A DNA stretch of 36,515 nucleotides from CAIUPE01 sp046092445 (GTDB taxonomy: Bacteria; Pseudomonadota; Alphaproteobacteria; Rhizobiales; Beijerinckiaceae): contig JBJTDR010000027.1 in NCBI GenBank assembly GCA_046092445.1, positions 1 to 36,515 of the forward strand. The letters run 5' to 3'. A model generated the notes under the pieces. That model was not told the DNA's origin. It saw nothing but the letters and a program-made list of their open reading frames with translations, and searched no databases. Below, piece by piece: positions 15,476 through 24,037 of the stretch (positions are counted from its first letter, which is position 1; every line of letters begins with the position of its first letter). Made by a program: the position numbers and the translations under genes.

Positions 15476-16600
15476 GTGATCGTGAATTCCGATGCGCGAA
15501 CCGGACCGGACGCAATCGAACTTTCGGTCATCGTGCCGACTTTCAACGAGCATGACAATGTTGCCCCGATGGTGGCTTTGCTGGATGCGGCCCTTGCAGG
15601 CATTGCGTGGGAAGTCATTTTCGTGGATGATGATTCGCCCGATGGAACGGCAGATGTCGCGAAGGCGCTTGGCGTGTCGGATCGTCGTGTGCGGTGTATT
15701 CTCAGAGTCGGGCGGCGCGGGCTTGCGGGCGCGACGATCGAAGGGATGCTTGCTTCCAGCGCGCCCTATGTCGCCGTGATCGATGGTGATTTGCAGCACG
15801 ACGAGCGGATCTTGCCGGACATGCTGAGGGAGCTGCGCAAGGTTGACTGCGATCTTGTCGTGGCAACGCGTCTTCGCGAGGGAGAAACGATTGCGGGACT
15901 CTCCGATCAGCGCTCATTCCTGAGTGATTTCGGGCGGTTTCTTGCCAGTTTTGTGATCCGCTCAAAAGTATCCGATCCGATGAGCGGATTTTTTATGATT
16001 AAGCGCCCGATTGTGGAGGCCTTGGCTCCGAAGCTTGCGACCGAGGGCTTTAAGATTTTGACTGATATTCTGGCGACGTCTCCAAAGCCCTTGCGGATCA
16101 GGGAAGTCGGTTATGTGTTTCGCCAGCGGCAGCATGGCGAGAGCAAGCTCGATGCGCGGGTGGCGTTCGATTATATTGCATTTCTGCTCCATCATCTGAC
16201 TGGACGGATGCTCCCGATCCGTTTTTTCATGTTCGGGATGGTTGGTGCTTCGGGCGTTGCCGTGCATCTGGCAGCACTGAAACTGGTTCTGGAGACATTC
16301 CCGTCAATCGGGTTCGATGCGAGCCAGTTGGCGGCGACTTTTGTTGCAATGCTCAGCAATTATCTGTTGAACAACCAGCTGACCTATCGTGATCGTCGCC
16401 ATAAGGGTTGGCGGATTATTCCGAATTTTCTACTGTTTTCCGCAAGTTGCAGCATCGGAATCATCGCGAATATCGGACTTGCCAGTGTGATTTACGGGGG
16501 TGAGTCGACGTGGTGGATTGCCGGCCTTGCGGGCGCAATTGTCGGCACCGTGTTCAACTATGTCACAAGCAGCCTGTTCGTCTGGCGGAAAAAGACCTGA
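15476..16600 (+). CDS. GT2 polyprenyl-phosphate glycosyltransferase fused to GtrA membrane domain
   Basis: A 374-residue two-domain protein. Residues about 15-235 are a dolichol-phosphate-mannose-synthase-like GT2 domain: LSVIVPTFNEHDNV, the metal motif VIDGDLQHDE, VDDDSPDGT, and RQRQHGESKL at its end. Residues about 245-372 form a GtrA-like domain with four hydrophobic spans, ending in SSLFVWRKK. It should move a sugar from a nucleotide donor to a polyprenyl phosphate at the inner membrane, for later glycan or lipid decoration. The GTG start at 15476 has AGGGGG upstream, 40 nt after the tRNA. Confidence 0.9.
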   Translation: MIVNSDARTGPDAIELSVIVPTFNEHDNVAPMVALLDAALAGIAWEVIFVDDDSPDGTADVAKALGVSDRRVRCILRVGRRGLAGATIEGMLASSAPYVAVIDGDLQHDERILPDMLRELRKVDCDLVVATRLREGETIAGLSDQRSFLSDFGRFLASFVIRSKVSDPMSGFFMIKRPIVEALAPKLATEGFKILTDILATSPKPLRIREVGYVFRQRQHGESKLDARVAFDYIAFLLHHLTGRMLPIRFFMFGMVGASGVAVHLAALKLVLETFPSIGFDASQLAATFVAMLSNYLLNNQLTYRDRRHKGWRIIPNFLLFSASCSIGIIANIGLASVIYGGESTWWIAGLAGAIVGTVFNYVTSSLFVWRKKT

Positions 16601-16674
16601 TCAGGCGGTTGTGGCACCGCTCCGAGATGTCGCTTTTGCGCCGATAACGCTGATTGACCTGCCGACTTCACGTG

Positions 16675-17481
16675 TCAGTCAATTCTGATCGCGGCCAGAT
16701 GTTCATCGGACTTTGGATATTCAGGAGCCATTGTTTCCAGAGTTTTACGAACGATACGGGCAATGGCGGCGTTGCGCGCCCATTTCCGGTCAGCGGGAAT
16801 GACATGCCATGGCGCCCAGTCAGTGGAGCATTTGCTGAGCATGATTTCATAGGCCTCCATGAACTCCTGCCAGCGCTTGCGGTCGTCGATGTCGCTGATT
16901 CTGAATTTCCAGTTCTTGTCCGGCGTGTCGAGCCGTTCCTGAAGGCGTTCCTTTTGTTCCTCTTTCGAGATGTGCAACATGAATTTCAGAATGGTCGTGC
17001 CATTATGCGTGAGCATCTTCTCGAAGGCGTTGATGTCGTCATAGCGATGCAGGATAGCGCTCGCTGGCGCCAATTGCCTCACCCGACCGATCAATACATC
17101 CTCGTAATAGGAGCGGTTAAAAATGCCGATTGTGCCGCGGCGCGGGCAGGCAATATGCGCACGCCAGAGGAAATCATGGGCGAGCTCTTCCGGTGCCGGT
17201 TCGCGGAATGCGGAAACAGTCACACCGAGCGGGCCGACAATATTGAAAACGCCGCGGATCGTGCCGTCTTTACCGCTCGTATCCATGCCCTGAAGGATGA
17301 TCAGGAGCGAACGCGTGCCTTCGGCGTAAAGGCGATCCTGCAAGTCGTTGATCGCTTCGGCATCCTCGGCAAGACCAGCGCGCGCCGCTTCCTCATTACC
17401 GAGATGGACAGTATGCCGCGGATCAATCGCATCCAACTGGACGTGTGAGCCGGGTGCGACTTTCAGATCATCATCGTTCAT
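16675..17481 (-). CDS. Polyphosphate kinase 2 family (PPK2) nucleotide phosphotransferase
   Basis: Uses polyphosphate to phosphorylate nucleotides in the cytoplasm. The 268-residue single-domain protein has Walker A GMDTSGKDGT (65-74), then FNIVGPLGV, FNRSYYEDV and a lid region KEEQKERLQERL, followed by DRKRWQEF. The length and single domain match the short PPK2 classes; class III enzymes phosphorylate both NMP and NDP, but the class is a guess. I start it at ATG 17481. A TTG 18 nt upstream is possible, and no clear Shine-Dalgarno is seen. It is convergent with the GT2-GtrA gene. Confidence 0.92.
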   Translation of the reverse strand: MNDDDLKVAPGSHVQLDAIDPRHTVHLGNEEAARAGLAEDAEAINDLQDRLYAEGTRSLLIILQGMDTSGKDGTIRGVFNIVGPLGVTVSAFREPAPEELAHDFLWRAHIACPRRGTIGIFNRSYYEDVLIGRVRQLAPASAILHRYDDINAFEKMLTHNGTTILKFMLHISKEEQKERLQERLDTPDKNWKFRISDIDDRKRWQEFMEAYEIMLSKCSTDWAPWHVIPADRKWARNAAIARIVRKTLETMAPEYPKSDEHLAAIRID

Positions 17482-17538
17482 GCGCGGATTGTAGCACAAA
17501 GGTGCTGCGACGTCAGCACTCGCGAACCGAACAAAGTG

Positions 17539-18711
17539 TCAGGGACGCCATCCGTAAAGCCACGCATAGCGCTTCATGAGGTCGGTTCGGCGCATGATGA
17601 AATTTCGCGCGGTGCTGAGCGGCCATGTCGCATGAAAAGTGCGGGCATTTTGGCGCGCCGCGGCTTGCACGCGCGCCGCGCGCGGCTTTCGAACAGTTTC
17701 ATAGGCGGAGAAGGCACGGCCGAGATCATGCGGCGACCGGATGATTTCTCGCACGAGTATGGCCGCATCTTCAATCGCAAGGGCTGCACCCTGTGCAAGG
17801 AAGGGCAGGACGGGATGTGCTGCATCACCAAGAAGCGTCACATTGCCCTTGCTCCACTGCCGACGGGGGGGCGTGTCGTAAAGTGACCAGATTTGCCATT
17901 CGGGAACGCAGGAGAGAGCGTTGCGGACAGATGGCGACCATGCTTCGAAGCGTTTCTGCAGCAAGGAGGGGTCACCCGGGCGGTTCCAGCCCTCCTCGCC
18001 GGTTTTGTCGGCGGTGATGGCCACGATGTTCATGAGCGCGCCGCCGCGGATGGGGTAATGCACGATATGGGCGTCAGGGCCGAGCCAGAGGCCTGTTTCG
18101 GATGCCGGGAGGGTAGCGGGCCAGGCGGCCCGGGAGATGGTGCCACGCCATGCTGTGTTGTTGCTGAAGCGGGGCTTCTGTTGATTACCGATCAAGTGTG
18201 CGACTGTTGACCAGAGTCCGTCTGCGCCGATCAGGGCGCAACCATGGAAAGTCTCTGCGCCGGTGGCGGCTTCTGTCGCAACGGTCACATTGGCGGGCGT
18301 GTGATCAATCCGAGTGACTTTCCGTCCGAAAACGAGGCGGGTATTGGCATCACCCCTGACGGCATCGAGAAGAATGGTCTGGAGATCAGCCCGATGGAGT
18401 GTGAGATAGGGCGCGCCATAGGCCTCACGCATGGCGTTGCCGAGCTTCATCGATGACAGGGGCATGCCTGTCCGCCCGTCGCGCACATGGAGGCGCTCAG
18501 GCTCCGCGGAAACACGTGACAAAGCAGGGCCAAGGCCGAGTTGGATCAGAATACGCGAAGCGTTGGGCGAAAGCTGGATTCCTGCGCCGATCTCTTCAAT
18601 TTTGGTTCGCCGCTCGATCAGGATCGTTTCAATCCCCAGCCGCGAGGCCGCCAGCGCGAAGGTGAGCGCGCCAATTCCCGCCCCGGCGACGAGAATCGGG
18701 TGGGTGTTCAT
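17539..18711 (-). CDS. FAD-dependent monooxygenase (UbiH/salicylate-hydroxylase-like)
   Basis: A group A flavoprotein hydroxylase of 390 residues. The Rossmann motif is GAGIGALTFA (10-19), the DG motif is ALIGADGLWS and the FAD ribose motif is LLGDAAHPVLPFLAQGAALA. It resembles 3-hydroxybenzoate/salicylate hydroxylases and UbiH-like enzymes, but the substrate is not certain. Start ATG 18711. The zinc-finger gene ends 12 nt upstream on the same strand, a pairing common in Rhizobiales, so the two are probably one transcript. Confidence 0.91.
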   Translation of the reverse strand: MNTHPILVAGAGIGALTFALAASRLGIETILIERRTKIEEIGAGIQLSPNASRILIQLGLGPALSRVSAEPERLHVRDGRTGMPLSSMKLGNAMREAYGAPYLTLHRADLQTILLDAVRGDANTRLVFGRKVTRIDHTPANVTVATEAATGAETFHGCALIGADGLWSTVAHLIGNQQKPRFSNNTAWRGTISRAAWPATLPASETGLWLGPDAHIVHYPIRGGALMNIVAITADKTGEEGWNRPGDPSLLQKRFEAWSPSVRNALSCVPEWQIWSLYDTPPRRQWSKGNVTLLGDAAHPVLPFLAQGAALAIEDAAILVREIIRSPHDLGRAFSAYETVRKPRAARVQAAARQNARTFHATWPLSTARNFIMRRTDLMKRYAWLYGWRP

Positions 18712-18723
18712 CGGCAGTCCGGA

Positions 18724-18972
18724 TCAGGCCGCTGCGCGGGAGGGATCGAAGACGCAATCCTTCGGGTCAGCTCCGCCGTGAAGGCTCGCATCATACCGAA
18801 AAAGCGTCGAGCAATAGGGGCAGATCGCTTCGCTCTCGGTGCCCATATCGATGAAGATATGCGGATGATCGAAGGGTGGGCTTGCGCCGACGCACATGAA
18901 TTCCCGGGCACTGACCCGAATGATCGCGACACCGAGATCGTTTTTGAAATGCGGTACGGAATGATCAGACAT
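18724..18972 (-). CDS. CHCC-type zinc-finger domain protein
   Basis: An 82-residue protein of the zf-CHCC family, related to the NDUFS6 subunit of mitochondrial complex I. The zinc ligands are visible in order: Cys in EFMCVGASPPFDHPHIF, the His residues just after it, and the CPYC pair in AICPYCSTLFRYD. An alphaproteobacterial complex I association is known for NDUFS6-like proteins, but a link for this copy is only inferred. I use ATG 18972. The in-frame upstream ATG would add 9 residues. Confidence 0.88.
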   Translation of the reverse strand: MSDHSVPHFKNDLGVAIIRVSAREFMCVGASPPFDHPHIFIDMGTESEAICPYCSTLFRYDASLHGGADPKDCVFDPSRAAA

Positions 18973-19112
18973 GAAGCTACTTCCCGGAAAGTAATGCAAT
19001 GGTTGGTTGCTCTCAGCTTTCGATTATCGGCTTGTGCGTGGCTTCGCAAGCTTCAATCGACTTGAAACCGCTCCACCTGCACCCTAACACTGTGCCAGCG
19101 TCTCATTAATGG

Positions 19113-19886
19113 ATGGTGAGCATGGAATTTTTTCAATCGCAGGGCGTATCCATTGCCTATGTTGATTTGCGAGCGAATGAGGGCGCGAATGATCCGGTGC
19201 TCCTGATTCACGGGTTTGCGTCGAACCACTTGGTCAATTGGGTCAATACGTCATGGACCCGGACATTGAACCGCGCGGGCTTTCGGGTGATCGCGCTCAA
19301 TAATCGCGGTCATGGCCAGAGCGGCAAGCTTTATGCGCCCGAAGACTATTCAGCCGCGATCATGGCGGAAGATGCCGAGGCACTGATGGATCATCTCGGG
19401 ATCGCGCGCGCCGATGTGATGGGCTATTCGATGGGCGCGCGAATTGCGACTTTTCTCGCGTTGAAATCGCCGGAGCGGGTGCGCTCGCTGCTTCTGGGCG
19501 GGCTTGGTATTCATCTGGTCGAGGGCGGGGGGCTTCCGTCCGGCATTGCCGAGGCGATGGAAGCGCCGTCGTTGGCGTCATTGACTGACCCGGCCCAGCG
19601 CATGTTCCGGCAGTTCGCGGAGCAGACGGGAAGTGATCTTTTGGCGCTTGCAGCGTGTATGCGCGGGTCGCGGCAGCGGGTTACGTTGGAGGAATTTTCC
19701 GCGCTTGCCATGCCCGTGATGGTGTCGGTCGGCACGCGCGATCCGATTGCCGGTGATCCGCATCGGCTGGCGGCTTTGGCGAGAAACGGGCAGGCATTCG
19801 ACGTTCTTGACCGGGATCACAATTCAGCCGTGGGTGACAGGAGCCACAAGGAAGCAGTGCTGGCGTTTCTGGCAAGGCGGCGCTGA
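19113..19886 (+). CDS. Alpha/beta-fold hydrolase
   Basis: A 257-residue single-domain hydrolase. The oxyanion region is LLIHGFASNH (30-39), the nucleophile elbow is GYSMG with Ser106, and the acid and base are likely the Asp in VGTRDPIAGDP and the His in DRDHNSAV. The substrate is unknown; the family includes esterases, C-C hydrolases and haloperoxidases. ATG 19113 has no good Shine-Dalgarno, and ATG 19122, three codons later, is an alternative start. cysE follows about 100 nt downstream on the same strand, a gene order seen in Rhizobiales. Confidence 0.9.
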   Translation: MVSMEFFQSQGVSIAYVDLRANEGANDPVLLIHGFASNHLVNWVNTSWTRTLNRAGFRVIALNNRGHGQSGKLYAPEDYSAAIMAEDAEALMDHLGIARADVMGYSMGARIATFLALKSPERVRSLLLGGLGIHLVEGGGLPSGIAEAMEAPSLASLTDPAQRMFRQFAEQTGSDLLALAACMRGSRQRVTLEEFSALAMPVMVSVGTRDPIAGDPHRLAALARNGQAFDVLDRDHNSAVGDRSHKEAVLAFLARRR

Positions 19887-19987
19887 ATTACGCGCGAAAA
19901 AGATTTGGAAGTCGCCCGCGGAATTCCTAGGTGAAGTGTCGGGCGCGTTGGTGTATCCTCTGCATCCCGGAGGATCGGACTAATCAG

Positions 19988-20818
19988 ATGAACGAGCACG
20001 CAATCGACTTTTTGACGGGCGGACAGGGTGATTTCGATGCGGTCTGGCAGCGCGTGCGGAAAGAGAGTGCGGCGATTATTGCGTCAGAACCTGATCTCGG
20101 TCGTTTCGTGCAGCAGAATGTGATGGATCAGCCAAGTCTGGACGCCGCGATTGTCTCGCGCCTTGCTTCGCGGCTTGTCCATATCGAAGTGTCTGTCGAG
20201 GTGCTGTATGCGACCTTTATGGGGTTGGTGAATGCTGATCCCGGGATTGGCGCAGGTTTCCGGGCGGATCTCATTGCTGTTATTGATCGTGACCCTGCGT
20301 GCAAGCGGATCATCGAGCCTCTTCTTTATTTCAAGGGTTTTCATGCGCTTCAGACGCACCGAATGGCACACGCGCTCTGGAAGAAGGGGCGGACGGACCT
20401 TGCGCTCTACCTGCAAAGCCGCTCGTCGGAAGTGTTCCAGACGGATATCAATCCCGAGGCGAAGATCGGGCAGGGCGTGTTCCTTGATCATGCGACGGGA
20501 TTGGTTATCGGGCAGACGGCGGTGATCGAGGATGATGTGTCGATCTTGCAGGATGTAACGCTCGGCGGGACGGGCAAGGAAACGGGTGACCGGCATCCGA
20601 AAATCCGGCGCGGGGTTCTGATCGGGGCCGGGGCGAAAGTGCTCGGCAATATCGAAGTCGGGCATTGCGCGCGCGTCGCTGCCGGATCGGTTGTGTTGCA
20701 GGATGTGCCGCACAACTCGACGGTCGCCGGCGTTCCGGCGCGCATTGTCGGGACGGCGGGATGTGCCGAGCCTGCCAGGACGATGGACCAGATTCTGGCG
20801 GACAAAGACACGGGCTGA
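19988..20818 (+). CDS. cysE: Serine O-acetyltransferase
   Basis: Acetylates L-serine with acetyl-CoA, the first step of cysteine synthesis, in the cytoplasm. The 276-residue protein has the N-terminal helical SATase domain and the C-terminal left-handed hexapeptide helix. The active-site segment is DHATGLVIGQTAVI and the acetyl-CoA region is DVTLGGTGKETGDRHPKI. I start it at ATG 19988, with GGAGGA 13 nt upstream. An upstream in-frame start adds 19 unlike residues. CysE is usually feedback-inhibited by cysteine through its C-terminus. Confidence 0.95.
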   Translation: MNEHAIDFLTGGQGDFDAVWQRVRKESAAIIASEPDLGRFVQQNVMDQPSLDAAIVSRLASRLVHIEVSVEVLYATFMGLVNADPGIGAGFRADLIAVIDRDPACKRIIEPLLYFKGFHALQTHRMAHALWKKGRTDLALYLQSRSSEVFQTDINPEAKIGQGVFLDHATGLVIGQTAVIEDDVSILQDVTLGGTGKETGDRHPKIRRGVLIGAGAKVLGNIEVGHCARVAAGSVVLQDVPHNSTVAGVPARIVGTAGCAEPARTMDQILADKDTG

Positions 20819-20900
20819 GTCTGTTTATGCTTGCGGCGCGCCATTGGTCGTGGCAATCCGCTAGGACGCCGGATGGTCGGTTTTCAGTGGCAGGCTTACA

Positions 20901-21119
20901 ATGGACAAGACGGAACTCCTCAAGGTTCAAACCTACCTTCGCCGCCTTTTTGGCAATGCATCGATCAATGTTGTCGCCCGTTCCAAGAAAAAGGACTCGG
21001 CCGAAATCATGATCGGTGAAGAATTCATCGGAACATTGTCGCTCGATGACGAGGATGGCGACCGCTCATACGCGGTGACAATGTCGATCCTCGATATTGA
21101 TCTTGAAGGTATTGAATAA
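20901..21119 (+). CDS. DUF3126 family small protein
   Basis: A 72-residue acidic protein beginning MDKTELLKVQTYLRRLFGN and ending in ILDIDLEG. The whole length matches the pattern of DUF3126, a family largely confined to Alphaproteobacteria and commonly found right after cysE, as here (82 nt). It has no known function and no transmembrane segments or cysteines. The context suggests a link to sulfur or cysteine metabolism, but nothing in the protein proves it. Confidence 0.9.
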   Translation: MDKTELLKVQTYLRRLFGNASINVVARSKKKDSAEIMIGEEFIGTLSLDDEDGDRSYAVTMSILDIDLEGIE

Positions 21120-21154
21120 TCTTCAGCCTTCTCGTGTGACCCTGTGGAGGCACC

Positions 21155-21688
21155 GTGCCCGTCTATTCGCTCGATGAAATGACGCCGGACCTACCGGCCC
21201 GGGATGCGTGCTGGATTGCGCCGGATGCGCATGTGATCGGCAATGTATCGATCGGTGCCGACGTCGGCATTTGGTTCGGTGCGGTCTTGCGGGGTGATAC
21301 CGAGCTGATCAGCGTCGGTTCGGCCACCAATATCCAGGAAGGGTCGTTGTTGCATACGGATTTGGGGTTTCCCATCATCATCGGTGCCGGATGCACGATC
21401 GGCCATCATGCGATCTTGCACGGGTGCGAGATTGCAGATGACTGCCTGATCGGGATGGGGGCCACGATACTTAACGGGGCAAAAATCGGTGCCGGAAGTC
21501 TTGTCGGCGCGGGTGCGCTTGTGACAGAGCGCAAGGAGTTTCCCGAACGCTCGCTCATTATCGGCTCACCGGCCAAATTGGTGCGGACATTAACCGACGA
21601 AGAGTTTGAAAAAATCCGGAATTCGGCACGGCATTATGTCGAGAACTGGCGGCGAATGGCGAACGGATTAAAGAGGATTGACGGGTAA
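21155..21688 (+). CDS. Gamma-carbonic anhydrase family hexapeptide-repeat protein
   Basis: A 177-residue trimeric left-handed beta-helix protein. The three zinc histidines of the family are present: H67 (SLLHTD), and H84 and H89 in GHHAILHGC. Other signatures are IWFGAVLRGD and LIGMGATILNGAKIG. Members may hydrate CO2, bind other acyl groups, or be structural; activity is not assured. The GTG start at 21155 is set by GGAGG 4 nt upstream. It is convergent with a BTLCP gene, with a single base between the stops. Confidence 0.93.
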   Translation: MPVYSLDEMTPDLPARDACWIAPDAHVIGNVSIGADVGIWFGAVLRGDTELISVGSATNIQEGSLLHTDLGFPIIIGAGCTIGHHAILHGCEIADDCLIGMGATILNGAKIGAGSLVGAGALVTERKEFPERSLIIGSPAKLVRTLTDEEFEKIRNSARHYVENWRRMANGLKRIDG

Positions 21689-21689
21689 C

Positions 21690-22328
21690 TTATTGACCCG
21701 CTGCAGTGATGGCTAACGTCGATGGTTCTCCGATACGGACCCATTGATCAGTGCGTGTCCGGGACTGACGCTTGACGAAGCTGTAACCGGTGTCTGCCCA
21801 GGGCAATATGGTATCGATCTTGTTGTCGAGAATGAAATCACCCTTATCGGTCACAACCGTCAGAACGGCATGCCCAAGCCCTTCGTGATCGCGGACAACG
21901 GTCATCAGCAGGGCCTCGCGGGGAACCCCCAATGCGATCAGAATTTTGCGCTTTTGAAGTGCAAAGTCCTCACAATCGCCGACACTCCGAGCGGGATAGT
22001 CCCAATATTCCGCGACGCCATAGACGTTTATATCCTCCGCCTGCCGGATCCCGGCGTTCACAATCGTGTTTGTTCTGCTGATCATTGCCCATGAGGATTT
22101 CGTGAGCAGCACGGGACGCGCGATAATTGTCGCGGATGTGCACTCGGCGGGATGACGCCTGCAAAAATCCGTCCATCCGATTGGCGCGCGCGCTTCCGAG
22201 AGGATTGCAGCTGACGTCGTGGGTGCAGGTATTGCCAAGGACGCATCCGATCGGCGCATCTCCGCCAGCGCGGGCAAACCTGCCATAATCATCATGGAGA
22301 TCATGAAAAAAGCGCGAAAGAACGTCAT
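21690..22328 (-). CDS. Bacterial transglutaminase-like cysteine peptidase (BTLCP), copy 1
   Basis: A secreted 212-residue peptidase. An N-terminal signal peptide is visible (FFRAFFMISMMIMAGLPALA). The catalytic triad is C119 in GDCEDFAL, H153 in GHAVL and D168 in ILDNK. The conserved front is WTDFCRRHPAEC. The family includes LapG, which cleaves surface adhesins under LapD/c-di-GMP control, but no LapD-like or adhesin gene is in this window, so that role is not claimed. The ATG at 22328 begins the signal peptide. A CtrA-like palindrome lies 11-33 nt upstream of it. The protein resembles the copy at 29533-30156. Confidence 0.9.
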   Translation of the reverse strand: MTFFRAFFMISMMIMAGLPALAEMRRSDASLAIPAPTTSAAILSEARAPIGWTDFCRRHPAECTSATIIARPVLLTKSSWAMISRTNTIVNAGIRQAEDINVYGVAEYWDYPARSVGDCEDFALQKRKILIALGVPREALLMTVVRDHEGLGHAVLTVVTDKGDFILDNKIDTILPWADTGYSFVKRQSRTRTDQWVRIGEPSTLAITAAGQ

Positions 22329-22338
22329 GGCCCTATCC

Positions 22339-22361
22339 AAGGTTAACCAAACGTTAACCTT
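22339..22361. promoter_or_regulatory. Palindromic CtrA-type binding site upstream of BTLCP copy 1
   Basis: AAGGTTAAC (22339-22347) and GTTAACCTT (22353-22361) are a perfect 9-bp inverted repeat with spacer CAAAC. Inside it TTAA (22343-22346), seven bases, TTAA (22354-22357) gives exactly the TTAA-N7-TTAA box of the alphaproteobacterial cell-cycle regulator CtrA, on both strands. It sits just upstream of the BTLCP start, where it could activate or block transcription. Confidence 0.65.
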
Positions 22362-22552
22362 AAAGAGTCGCCAGTGCAAGAAATACCTGAAGGAATAGTT
22401 AATGCGTGCATGATGGCCCGACCTCTGCCAGGATTCATTGATTTAAATCAAGCGGTCGAAATAGGCAGCTCGAGAGGTTGTCCCCTCTGCCAGTCCTGTT
22501 CGATGTGTTCGGTTTGGCGAGACGGCGCGAGCTTTCCGGCGACGACCGGCTC

Positions 22553-24037
22553 TCAGGTGCCGCAAAATGTTCTGAGAACGCGCTCATCGAGGAGAGCTGG
22601 TGTCGAATAGTCCGCAAATGCGGGATCTTCCCGAAAGGGATTTGCCAAAACAGTTTGAAGCTTTTCAAAGAGCGAAAAATCATTCCTGTCGACGGCAGCA
22701 CGAATGGCGGCTTCAATTTGATGATTGCGGGGAATGTAGACAGGATTTTTGGCCAGCATTGCAGATTGCCTCGCAGCCATTGGGGTATTCTCAAGCGCCA
22801 CGCGTGATCGCCAAGCCTGCAGCCAGTGCCGGATAGCGGCTTGACCGGAAAAGAGGGTAAGGAATTGCTGTGGCCCGGAGTCAGTTTCCAAGTCGGAAAG
22901 AACGCGGAAGCTCTGGGTGAAATCGGTCTGCGCTGCCTGCATTTGATCGAGTAGCGCCTGGATCAGAGGTTCATCATCCGGGTGCTCGGTAGAGAAACCG
23001 AGTTTTTGCCGCATGTGTGCCAGCCAGAACGCGTCATACTGGCTTGAGAAAGCCGAGATTGCATCGGTGGCGAGCGTGATGGCACGCTGCTGATCCGCGT
23101 CGATCAAAGGGAGCAAGGCTTCGGCAAAGCGGGCGAGGTTCCATTGCGCGATCCTTGGCTGGTTTGCATAGGCATAACGTCCGAACTCATCAATCGCGCT
23201 GAATACCGTTTTGGGATCATAAGATTCCATGAAGGCGCAGGGACCGAAATCAATTGTTTCGCCTGAAATCGCCATATTGTCGGTATTCATGACGCCATGA
23301 ATGAACCCGATGCTCATCCACTGGGCAATCAGTTCCGCCTGCCGGCTGATCACCGATTTTAACAAGGCGAGAGCCGGATTTTGATCAGTTCCGGCTTCGG
23401 GATAGTGCCGCTCGATGACATAATCGGTCAGCTGTTTGAGGGACGCATGATCATCGCGTGCCGCGAAATACTCGAATGTGCCGACGCGCACATGGCTTGC
23501 AGCGACCCGCGTGAGGATTGCGCCCGGAACAGGCCCTTCGCGCAGGATCATGTCTCCGGTGGTCACTGCAGCGAGCGCCCGCGTCGATGGAATGCCGAGG
23601 GCAAACATCGCCTCGCTGACAAGATATTCCCGCAAGACCGGACCCAAAGCGGCGCGTCCGTCGCCGCGGCGCGAGAAGGGAGTCGGGCCGGAGCCTTTCA
23701 ACTGGATGTCGCGTAATTTTCCTGCTTGATCGATGACTTCACCGATCAGAATGGCGCGGCCATCGCCGAGCTGGGGCACAAAATTGCCGAATTGATGACC
23801 GGCATAGGCGATGGCAACGGGATCGGCGCCAGCGGGAAGGTCGTTGCCGGAGAACAGTCTCGCCAGGGTTTGCGCATCCGCAAGGCGTGTATCGAGGCAC
23901 AGTTCTTCGGCAAGTGCGTGATTAAAGGCGATCAAGCTCGGGCGCGCGACCGGCGTTGGCTGAACCCGCGCGAAAAAAGCGTCCGGCAATCCGGCATAGC
24001 TGTTCCGGAAAGTTGCAATCAGCGGGTTCACTGTCAA
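22553..24037 (-). CDS. selO: Protein adenylyltransferase SelO (YdiU/UPF0061)
   Basis: A pseudokinase-fold enzyme that transfers AMP from ATP to Ser/Thr/Tyr residues of proteins, linked to redox stress. The 494-residue product is full length for the family. Recognised segments are AYAGHQFGNFVPQLGDGRA, LKGSGPTPFSRRGDGRA, the catalytic loop HGVMNTDNM and IDFGPCAFM. It ends TFCGT, the common bacterial C-terminus. The start is TTG 24037, whose TTGA overlaps the DUF3422 stop; GTG 24031 is equally possible. It is translationally coupled to the upstream DUF3422 gene. Confidence 0.95.
   Translation of the reverse strand: MTVNPLIATFRNSYAGLPDAFFARVQPTPVARPSLIAFNHALAEELCLDTRLADAQTLARLFSGNDLPAGADPVAIAYAGHQFGNFVPQLGDGRAILIGEVIDQAGKLRDIQLKGSGPTPFSRRGDGRAALGPVLREYLVSEAMFALGIPSTRALAAVTTGDMILREGPVPGAILTRVAASHVRVGTFEYFAARDDHASLKQLTDYVIERHYPEAGTDQNPALALLKSVISRQAELIAQWMSIGFIHGVMNTDNMAISGETIDFGPCAFMESYDPKTVFSAIDEFGRYAYANQPRIAQWNLARFAEALLPLIDADQQRAITLATDAISAFSSQYDAFWLAHMRQKLGFSTEHPDDEPLIQALLDQMQAAQTDFTQSFRVLSDLETDSGPQQFLTLFSGQAAIRHWLQAWRSRVALENTPMAARQSAMLAKNPVYIPRNHQIEAAIRAAVDRNDFSLFEKLQTVLANPFREDPAFADYSTPALLDERVLRTFCGT

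Noticed and set aside
16654..17448. Plus-strand frame of 264 codons opposite PPK2
   Set aside because: The PPK2 Walker and lid motifs on the minus strand settle the strand; the plus frame is a mirror effect.
21682..21702. CGGGT/ACCCG repeat at the convergent ends of the gamma-carbonic anhydrase and BTLCP genes
   Set aside because: Five pairs and no T-run are too weak to call a bidirectional terminator.
22553..22567. SelO ends Cys-Gly-Thr followed by TGA, formally a CxxU if TGA were selenocysteine
   Set aside because: TFCGT-stop is a common bacterial SelO ending, readthrough would add a long unlike tail, and no bacterial SECIS-type hairpin was evident directly after the TGA. A SECIS search would settle it.
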